Below are positions 1 to 5,993 of a stretch of 43,158 nt of DNA, one piece after another; positions within the stretch are counted from its first letter, which is position 1, and the number at the start of each line of letters is the position of its first letter. Location: positions 1 through 43,158 of the forward strand of contig CAYYFX010000024.1 of the NCBI GenBank assembly GCA_964471155.1, written 5' to 3'. Position numbers and translations under genes: made by a program. Source of the stretch: CAYYFX01 sp964471155 (lineage in GTDB: Bacteria > ARS69). The notes beneath the pieces are model-generated. The model saw nothing but the letters and a program-made list of their open reading frames with translations, made no database searches and was not told the DNA's origin.

Positions 1-336
1 GGCGGGCTCGGGCGGCGCGGGCCGGGGGGCCGGCCGCGGCGGCTCCGCGCCGGGACGCAGCACGGCGGGGCCGGGCACCTCCACCGCCCAGGAGTCCCCG
101 GTGGCCGGGTCCAGGAAGCGGTGCACGTTGTGCGCGTCCTCGGGGCGGCGGCCGATGCGGATCAGCCCGCCGCGCCCGGCCACGCCGTCCAGCAGGTCGC
201 CCACGCGCCGGGCCACCTCCACCAGGTCCGGGATGCCCAGGATCTCCTCGGCGCGCCGCCGCTCGGACAAATGCAGGAGCCGGCCGGCCAGGATCCGGCG
301 CAGCAGGTCGTGGTAGGTCAGGCGTTCCTTGCGCAT
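1..336 (-). CDS. Hypothetical protein, 3' end cut off by window edge
   Basis: An open minus-strand frame begins with ATG at 336 and runs off the left edge after 112 codons. The protein starts MRKERLTYHDLLRRILAG and contains a hydrophilic, Arg/Leu-rich helical-looking stretch, then a segment with DPATGDSWAVEVPG, then a Pro/Ala-rich tail still open at the edge. Nearly every codon ends in G or C, which supports coding in this frame over the two short plus-strand frames here. No Shine-Dalgarno is visible before the ATG. A good candidate promoter lies 60-90 bases upstream (395-423). I do not recognise a family, and the C-terminus is missing. The gene diverges from the glycosyltransferase gene at 548. 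Confidence 0.65.
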   Translation of the reverse strand, partial: MRKERLTYHDLLRRILAGRLLHLSERRRAEEILGIPDLVEVARRVGDLLDGVAGRGGLIRIGRRPEDAHNVHRFLDPATGDSWAVEVPGPAVLRPGAEPPRPAPRPAPPEPA

Positions 337-394
337 GGGGGGACGGCGGCTCTCGAGTCGGTGGCGGCAGGGTGCGGACCGTCGGTGTGTCCGG

Positions 395-423
395 ATCGTA
401 CCGGGCACGGCGGCGCATGACAA
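395..423 (-). promoter_or_regulatory. Candidate sigma70-type promoter for the gene at 336
   Basis: Read on the minus strand, TTGTCA (423-418) is separated by exactly 17 bases from TACGAT (400-395). This is a close match to the -35/-10 consensus in a GC-rich background. Predicted transcription would start near 388 and leave a leader of about 50 bases before the ATG at 336. Confidence 0.45.
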
Positions 424-547
424 GCCGGCCCGCCCGCGCGCGCGGCGCGAACGCCCGCGCGTGGTACCGTGGCGGGAGTCAAGGCCCGGGGACGGCGTGC
501 CGAATCGACGGACGCCGCCCCCGCGGCGCGGGGCGAAGGGACGGGCG

Positions 548-1663
548 ATGCGCTGGAAGACCGACTGCCGCTTCTTCGAGGGGGAGCGGCCGTGCGTCCA
601 CAAGCGGGAGTGCGAGGGCTGCGACCTGTACTCGCCGATGGGGCGCCGCGTACTCGTGCTCAAGCTCGGCGCACTCGGCGACGTCCTCCGCACCACGCCG
701 GTGCTCGACGCGCTGCACGCGTCCGGCCCGGTGCACGTGACCTGGGTGGCCGGCGCCCCCGCGGCGCCGCTGCTCGCGGACCACCCGCGCATCGATCGCC
801 TGCTCACGCCGGGCTACGAGACCTCCGAGCGGCTCGGCGCCGAACGCTTCGATCTCGTCCTGTCGCTGGACAAGGACCCCTGGTCCACCGCGCTCGCCAC
901 GCGCGTGCTCGCGGCGGAGCGGCGCGGGTTCGGCCGCGACGCGAACGGCTCGCTCGTGCCGCTGCATCCGGCGGCGACGTACGCCTACGACCTCGGGCTG
1001 TCGGACCGGCTCAAGTTCCACGAGAACACGCGCACGTACCAGGACGTGATCTTCGAGGCGTGCGGGCTGCCGTGGCGCCGGCAGGAGTACGACGTGCCGG
1101 CGGTGCGGGAGCGCGCGGCGGCGGGCCGCGAGATCCTGCGCGCGGCCGGCGTTGCCGGGCGCTCTGGGCCGCTCGTGGGGCTGAACACGGGGGCCGGCGG
1201 CATCTTCGCGAACAAGGCGTGGACGATCGACGGGTACGCGGAGCTCGCCGGGGGCCTTGCGCGCGACGGCGCGCGCGTCGTGCTGCTGGGCGGGCCGGAC
1301 GACGCGGCGCGGAACGCCGCGATCGCCGCGCGGGCGGGCGGCGCCGCGCGGCCCACGGGCGAGCACGCCCTGGCGGACTTCGCCGGGCTGGTGGCGTGCT
1401 GCGATCTCGTGGTCACGGGCGACACGCTCGGCATGCACCTGGCCATCGCGGCCCGGGTGCCGGTCCTCGTGCTGTTCGGGTCCACCTGCGCGGCGGAGAT
1501 CGAGCTGTACGGACGGGGCGAGAAGCTCGTGACCCCGATCGGCTGCCACCCCTGCTACCGCCGCATCTGCGACATCCACCCGAGCTGCCAGGAGCTCATC
1601 CCGGCGGCGGCGGTGCTGGAGGCCGCCCGGCGCGTGCTGGCGGCGCGTCCCGCCCGGGCCTAG
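548..1663 (+). CDS. Glycosyltransferase family 9 (heptosyltransferase-like) with cysteine clusters
   Basis: This 371-residue protein resembles ADP-heptose:LPS heptosyltransferases (GT9), GT-B enzymes that add sugars to lipopolysaccharide or similar glycans at the inner face of the membrane. After a short N-terminal extension comes the typical first strand, VLVLKLGALGDVLRTTP. The C-terminal half has a nucleotide-sugar-site-like GLNTGAGG and the VVTGDTLGMHLAIAARVPV block. Two features are unusual. The N-terminus has four cysteines (C7, C16, C22, C25) with zinc- or Fe-S-like spacing. A second cluster, GCHPCYRRICDIHPSC, lies near the C-terminus. ATG at 548 is chosen because it starts just before the N-terminal cysteine motif; the frame is open further upstream but reads as Arg-rich non-coding sequence. 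Acceptor and donor sugars cannot be told from sequence. Confidence 0.88.
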   Translation: MRWKTDCRFFEGERPCVHKRECEGCDLYSPMGRRVLVLKLGALGDVLRTTPVLDALHASGPVHVTWVAGAPAAPLLADHPRIDRLLTPGYETSERLGAERFDLVLSLDKDPWSTALATRVLAAERRGFGRDANGSLVPLHPAATYAYDLGLSDRLKFHENTRTYQDVIFEACGLPWRRQEYDVPAVRERAAAGREILRAAGVAGRSGPLVGLNTGAGGIFANKAWTIDGYAELAGGLARDGARVVLLGGPDDAARNAAIAARAGGAARPTGEHALADFAGLVACCDLVVTGDTLGMHLAIAARVPVLVLFGSTCAAEIELYGRGEKLVTPIGCHPCYRRICDIHPSCQELIPAAAVLEAARRVLAARPARA

Positions 1664-1690
1664 GCCGCGGCTCCGCCCGCACGGAACGGC

Positions 1691-1719
1691 TGGCCGCCGG
1701 GGCCCGGCGCGCATATCCT
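1691..1719 (+). promoter_or_regulatory. Weak candidate promoter before the TlpA-like gene
   Basis: TGGCCG (1691-1696) and TATCCT (1714-1719) are 17 bases apart and lie about 37 bases upstream of the ATG at 1756. The -10 is reasonable and the -35 is poor, so this is only suggestive. Confidence 0.25.
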
Positions 1720-1755
1720 CGGGATCCCACCGCGCCGCGCCCACGGGAGGACCCG

Positions 1756-2334
1756 ATGCTCCGACGATTCGCCCCGTTCGCCCTCGGCCTCGCCGCCCTG
1801 GGAGTGCTCGCTCCCTCCGTCCCGCGCGCCGAAGGCGCCCGGACCAAGGCCCCCGACTTCCGCGTGGCGGATCTCGCCGGCGAGAAGGTCTCGCTGAAGG
1901 ACGTGCTGGGGAAGGGGCCGGTGGTCGTGGACTTCTGGGCCACGTGGTGCAAGCCGTGCCTGAAGGAGCTGCCGTACGTGGACCGCATCCGCGAGAAGTA
2001 CGCGGACCGCGGCGTGCAGGTGCTCGCGGTCACCATCGACTCCCCGAAGTCGCAGAGCCAGGTCAGGAAGTACATCGACACGCACAAGTACGGCTTCACC
2101 GTGCTGCTGGATCCCGAGCAGGAGGTGTTCCGCAAGCTGCAGGGCAAGGGGTCCATCCCGTACGTGGTGGTGCTCGACGCGGAGGGGTTCATCCGCTACC
2201 AGCACACCGGCTACCGCCCGGGCGACGAGAACGAGCTGGAGCGCGTCGTGGCGGAGCTGGTCGGCGAGGCGCCGGGCGGAACGGACGCGGATGCCGCCGC
2301 CGAGGAGGCGGCCGCGGAGGGCAGCGCCGGGTGA
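1756..2334 (+). CDS. TlpA/ResA-like thiol-disulfide protein
   Basis: A 192-residue exported thioredoxin-fold protein. Residues 1-27 look like a signal peptide (basic MLRR, hydrophobic core, cut near RAEG). The redoxin domain follows with the active site WCKPC (C65-x2-C68) in the context VVVDFWATWCKPCLKELP, and a cis-proline loop in GSIPYVVVLDAEG. Proteins of this AhpC/TSA-TlpA class reduce or oxidise thiols outside the cytoplasm, for example in cytochrome c maturation. The last 25 residues are an Ala/Glu/Gly tail with no recognisable fold. A GGGAGG Shine-Dalgarno precedes the ATG. The stop overlaps the GTG start of the next gene (GTGA), so the two are probably co-translated. It opens a run of secreted redox genes that includes the selenoprotein at 5994. 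Confidence 0.92.
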   Translation: MLRRFAPFALGLAALGVLAPSVPRAEGARTKAPDFRVADLAGEKVSLKDVLGKGPVVVDFWATWCKPCLKELPYVDRIREKYADRGVQVLAVTIDSPKSQSQVRKYIDTHKYGFTVLLDPEQEVFRKLQGKGSIPYVVVLDAEGFIRYQHTGYRPGDENELERVVAELVGEAPGGTDADAAAEEAAAEGSAG

Positions 2335-3854
2335 TCCGCCTGCACCCGTTCGCGGCGGCGGGCGCGGCCTTCGCGCTCGCGGCGGTCGCCTCCGCCCAGG
2401 AGACGGAGCCGATCCGCTTCGACGCCACCGAGAAACTGGAGTACCGCCGGCTCCACCGGGACGACGGCGTCCGGGAGGACGCCTTCCGGAGCCGCCTCGA
2501 GGTCTCCGGGTACCACGGCATCTTCTCCGCGTGGGTCCGCCTGGAGTCGCTGCAGCTCTCGAACGCCACGGTGTACGACCCCTACGGCGAGGCGGACGAC
2601 GCGGTCACCGCGGAGCAGCGCATCGACGCGACGAAGGTCACGCGGCGCCTGTTCACGGCGCGCACGGACCGGTTCCGCGTGCAGGCCGGCGACGTGTCGC
2701 ACGTGTTCGGGCGCGGGCTCGCGCTGAGCGTGTTCGAGGACGAGGAGCTGAACTTCGACACGCGGCTGGAGGGCGTGCGGACGCAGGTGGAGGCCGATCG
2801 CGGGACCGCGTCCGCGGTGCTGGGCAGCCACGAGGGGAACCGTTTCCGCGGCGTGTTCGTGGAGTCGGCGCCGATCGCGCTCGGCGGGACGCCGGCGCGG
2901 GTGCGGGCCGGCGCGAGCTTCGTGGAGGCCTGGGGGGCGGAGGCGAACACGGACATCCGCCCGCGGGAGCAGCACGCGGGCGCGCTGCTGGATGTCACGG
3001 CGGGACCGGCCGGGGTGTACGGGGAGTGGGTGGAGCGGAAGTTCCCGGGGAAGGACGGCGTGGGTGCCCTGGGGAAGCCCGGACGGGGCGCGTTCGCCGC
3101 GGGGCACGTGACCGTGGCGGGCGTGACGGCGTCGGCGGAGTACCGGGACTTCTTCCGCTTCGAGCACGAGTTCCACGATCCGCCGACCACGCTGCGGCAG
3201 CAGCCGTGGACGAGCCTGAACCGCGTGAACGGGGAGGTGCTCGCGGACATCCCCGACGACGACGTGAACGGCACGCTGCTCCAGCTGGACTGGGCGCCGG
3301 GGACGTTCACGTCGGTGCTCGGGAGCTGGGCGGAGCTGGACGAGGACGAGGGCCCGGACAGCTTCGTGGAGCGCTACGCCGAGGGGAAGACCACGTGGCG
3401 CGAGCGCGTGTTCGTCACCGCGGCGGCGGCGGAGAGCGAGCTCGCGATCGGCACGGCGAAGGAGGAGCGGATCTCGGGGCTCGCGGAGATCGTGACGGAG
3501 ATCGACGACGTGAACAGCATCGGCGTCACGGTGGAGTGGACGGAGGCGAAGGCGTCGGACGACGCCACGTCCGCGTTCCGCTTCCCGGACCGGTTCCGCG
3601 AGCGGATCGTGTCCGTGTCCTGGGGACGGTCCCCGTGGCTGAACCTCACGGTGACCGGCGAGGACACCACGGAGGAGACCACCGAGGAGCGCGACGAGTG
3701 GCTCAACGTGCTGGCGGAGATCGCGGTGGCGAACGGGCACGACGTGATCCTGTCGTACGGGTCGGAGCGCGGCGGATGGAAGTGCACCGGCGGCGTGTGC
3801 TTCTTCGAGCCCGAGTTCGAGGGGTTGAAGGTCAAATGGATCGGTCGCTTCTAG
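2331..3854 (+). CDS. Predicted outer-membrane beta-barrel protein (DUF6029-like)
   Basis: A 507-residue protein with a signal peptide (cut near ASAQ, about residue 23). The mature chain is dominated by alternating beta-strand patterns and ends in a terminal aromatic, KVKWIGRF, typical of outer-membrane barrels. The segment RFRVQAGDVSHVFGRGLALSVF and the near-terminal GGWKCTGGVCFFEP recall the DUF6029 family, whose members sit near TlpA-like or Omp28-like proteins. The family name is from memory and could not be searched. The GTG start at 2331 overlaps the upstream stop by four bases. An in-frame upstream extension exists but only shadows the TlpA gene. The function is unknown; a structural or transport barrel working with the adjoining exported thioredoxins is plausible. 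Confidence 0.78.
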   Translation: MIRLHPFAAAGAAFALAAVASAQETEPIRFDATEKLEYRRLHRDDGVREDAFRSRLEVSGYHGIFSAWVRLESLQLSNATVYDPYGEADDAVTAEQRIDATKVTRRLFTARTDRFRVQAGDVSHVFGRGLALSVFEDEELNFDTRLEGVRTQVEADRGTASAVLGSHEGNRFRGVFVESAPIALGGTPARVRAGASFVEAWGAEANTDIRPREQHAGALLDVTAGPAGVYGEWVERKFPGKDGVGALGKPGRGAFAAGHVTVAGVTASAEYRDFFRFEHEFHDPPTTLRQQPWTSLNRVNGEVLADIPDDDVNGTLLQLDWAPGTFTSVLGSWAELDEDEGPDSFVERYAEGKTTWRERVFVTAAAAESELAIGTAKEERISGLAEIVTEIDDVNSIGVTVEWTEAKASDDATSAFRFPDRFRERIVSVSWGRSPWLNLTVTGEDTTEETTEERDEWLNVLAEIAVANGHDVILSYGSERGGWKCTGGVCFFEPEFEGLKVKWIGRF

Positions 3855-5071
3855 CCGCGCTGGCCGCGGCGGCGCTGCTGCTCGCGGCGCCCGGATGCTT
3901 CGACGAGACGCCGGATCCCACGCAGGGATTCGTGGAGGTCGGCACGGGGGGCGTGCCCGGGGTCGAGGTGATCGTGGACGGGGAGTCCCGCGGGGTCCAA
4001 GGGACCGTGGGACCGCTGGACGCCGGGGAGCACACGGTGACGGTGCGGCGCGCGGGGTACGAGGTGGAGCCGCCCGAGCGGGTCGTGCGGGTGGAGCCGG
4101 CGAGGACGGCGCGGGCGGAGTTCACGCTGACGCTGGGCACGTCCGGCGCGGTGCGCGTGACGGCGACGGACGAGGTGCGGCTCACGGAGGTCGCCGGCGC
4201 GGAGATCCTGGCGGACATCGGCGCGGGGTTCGCGCCCACCGGGGTCGTCACCCCGGGGACCGTCTCGGGGCTGCCGCCCGGGCCCGTGCAGGTCCGGGTC
4301 CGGAGGGCCGGGTTCGCGGACAGCGAGCCGGTGACGGTGGACGTGGCGGCGGCGGACACGGTCGCCGCCGGCGTGGAGCTCGGGCCGCCGCGCGCCGTGC
4401 TGGCCGAGATGTTCACGTACGTGGTGTGCCCGAACTGCCCGCCGGCGGCGGAGCACCTGGATGCCATGCACGAGGCGGCGCCGCGGCAGGTGTTCGTGCT
4501 GGAGTGGCACTCGGTCCGGGGCCTGCCGCCGCCGGGCGCCCTTCCGCTGTTCGACGAGCGCTGGGTCGCCCGCGAGGACTACTACACCGGCGGCCCGGAC
4601 CCGGGCTGGCCGGCCACCGTGTTCCAGGGGGGCACCGGGCACTCGCCGGTCCTCCTGATCGGGTCCAACGCAGCGGAGCTCCTCGAGTTCGACGCCCGCG
4701 CGGCCGCGGCCCTGGCGGCCTGCGAGAACGACTGCCCCCTCGCGCTGGCCGTCGACGGGACGATCGGGACGTCGTCGGCCGACGTGACCGTGCGCGTGAA
4801 GTGGCGCGGGGGCGCGCTCCCGGGGTCGCTCCGGCTCCGCGTGGCGCTCCTCGAGAATGACGTGGTGGCGCCCGGCAACCAGCCCACGTTCGGGTTCGTG
4901 GTCCGTGAGTTCTCCGATCAGGAGCTGGCGGTCCCGGCGGCGGGCGCCGTGGGGGCCCAGGCGGTTTCGCTGCCCGTGAGCGCCGCATGGGTCCAGGACG
5001 CCCTGGATGTGGTCGCCTTCGTCCAGTCGGACGCCACCCGGGAGGTCGTGGCGGTGGGGTCCCTGCCGTAG
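3836..5071 (+). CDS. Lipoprotein with PEGA repeats and an Omp28/thioredoxin-like domain (CPNC)
   Basis: A 411-residue protein that starts with a lipoprotein-like signal peptide ending LLLAAPGC (candidate lipid-modified Cys21). Residues about 30-185 hold two PEGA-type beta domains (GVEVIVDGESRG; GAEILADIG), often found in surface proteins. From about residue 185 comes a thioredoxin-like domain starting VLAEMFTYVVCPNC, with active site C198-x2-C201 and a cis-Pro candidate at P259 in WPATVFQGG. The C-terminal beta domain contains LRVALLENDV. The domain order after the thioredoxin part, including this motif, matches the selenoprotein at 5994, so I read the two as paralogous in that region. The ATG overlaps the end of the upstream barrel gene by 19 bases, suggesting coupling. 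Likely role: surface thiol oxidoreductase or a partner of the barrel. Confidence 0.85.
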   Translation: MDRSLLAALAAAALLLAAPGCFDETPDPTQGFVEVGTGGVPGVEVIVDGESRGVQGTVGPLDAGEHTVTVRRAGYEVEPPERVVRVEPARTARAEFTLTLGTSGAVRVTATDEVRLTEVAGAEILADIGAGFAPTGVVTPGTVSGLPPGPVQVRVRRAGFADSEPVTVDVAAADTVAAGVELGPPRAVLAEMFTYVVCPNCPPAAEHLDAMHEAAPRQVFVLEWHSVRGLPPPGALPLFDERWVAREDYYTGGPDPGWPATVFQGGTGHSPVLLIGSNAAELLEFDARAAAALAACENDCPLALAVDGTIGTSSADVTVRVKWRGGALPGSLRLRVALLENDVVAPGNQPTFGFVVREFSDQELAVPAAGAVGAQAVSLPVSAAWVQDALDVVAFVQSDATREVVAVGSLP

Positions 5072-5168
5072 CCGAGGAGACGGTCACCGTCCCTGACGAG
5101 GGAGTCGAATCGTGGACGTTCCCCGTGGTATCTTGGCGGGGTCATCCACCGAACCCGCGGGGGTGTCC

Positions 5169-5930
5169 ATGCGCAACCGGTTGTTCTCGGTCTTCGTGCC
5201 GGCCGTGGGCCTGTTCGCCCTGCTGGCGATGAGCCCCACCCGAACCACGGCGTCGCCGGCCGGCCTGTACGAGTACAGCATCGTGCCGCTGGGGTCGGAC
5301 ACCCAGAGCTGGCCCACGATCGACCTGTCCGGTCCGTACTTCTACTTCCTGCTGACGAACCAATCGGCGCTGCCGGACAGCTTCGACCTGGCCGTGGAGA
5401 ATCTCACGCAGCCGGGCTGGTTCCCGCAGGTCTGCCTGCGCCAGACGTGCTTCCCGACGAGCACCACGATCCGCCTGAACGCGTTCGTGGCGGATACCGT
5501 GGGTGTGAACATCATCCCGTTCTTCGACGGGTTCGGGGAGGCCGACTTCCGCGTCACCTCCGTGGGCGATCCCGGCCTCACCAGCGTGTTCCATGTGCGC
5601 TTGTATGCCGGGACGGCCGCGACGGGCGCGGATCCGCTCGCGGCGGCGCCCGCGAGGCTGCAGCTCTCGCAGAGCTTCCCGAACCCGGTGCGCAGCTCGG
5701 CGCGCATCGCCTTCGTGCTGCCGGCGCGCGAGCGGGTCTCGCTCAAGCTGTACGACGTGATGGGGCGGCAGGTGGCCACGCTGGTGGACGACTCGCTGCC
5801 GGCCGGCCCGCACACGGTGGAGTGGAGCGGTCTCCTGAACGGCGGGCGATCCGCCGCGGCGGGGACGTACTACTACCGGCTGGAGACTCCCGACGGCGCG
5901 CTGTCGCGCCGGCTCGTGCTGTTGAAGTGA
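5169..5930 (+). CDS. Secreted protein with C-terminal FlgD-Ig-like domain
   Basis: A 253-residue protein with a signal peptide (MRNRLFSVFVPAVGLFALLA, cut near TTASP). A beta-rich middle of about 140 residues has no recognised family and a CLRQTC pair. The C-terminal ~85 residues form a FlgD-Ig-like domain with the hallmarks SQSFPNPV, LKLYDVMGRQVATL, LPAGPHTVEW and GTYYYRL. In FCB-group and Eisenbacteria-like genomes such domains end many secreted proteins and are often labelled type IX sorting-like; whether they are sorting signals here is unknown. The ATG at 5169 is preferred over an upstream in-frame start because it begins the signal peptide. A TATCTT sequence at 5129-5134 could be a -10 element, but no good -35 was found. 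Confidence 0.85.
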   Translation: MRNRLFSVFVPAVGLFALLAMSPTRTTASPAGLYEYSIVPLGSDTQSWPTIDLSGPYFYFLLTNQSALPDSFDLAVENLTQPGWFPQVCLRQTCFPTSTTIRLNAFVADTVGVNIIPFFDGFGEADFRVTSVGDPGLTSVFHVRLYAGTAATGADPLAAAPARLQLSQSFPNPVRSSARIAFVLPARERVSLKLYDVMGRQVATLVDDSLPAGPHTVEWSGLLNGGRSAAAGTYYYRLETPDGALSRRLVLLK

Positions 5931-5959
5931 TCGTCGTTCGTTCGTCCGTTCGCTACCCC

Positions 5960-5971
5960 TGACCCGGGTCA
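5960..5971. other. 12-base perfect palindrome upstream of the selenoprotein gene
   Basis: TGACCCGGGTCA is self-complementary over 12 bases and lies 22 bases before the TTG start at 5994. It could be an operator half-site pair or chance. It lies just after a TTCG-rich stretch (5936-5952). No function is assigned. Confidence 0.25.
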
Positions 5972-5993
5972 CCGGGCTACGCAGGAGGGAACC

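Noticed and set aside
5079..5091. Short inverted repeat GACGGTCACCGTC after the lipoprotein gene
   Set aside because: Six-base arms around a single base cannot form a hairpin, there is no T tract, and it is likely chance in GC-rich DNA.
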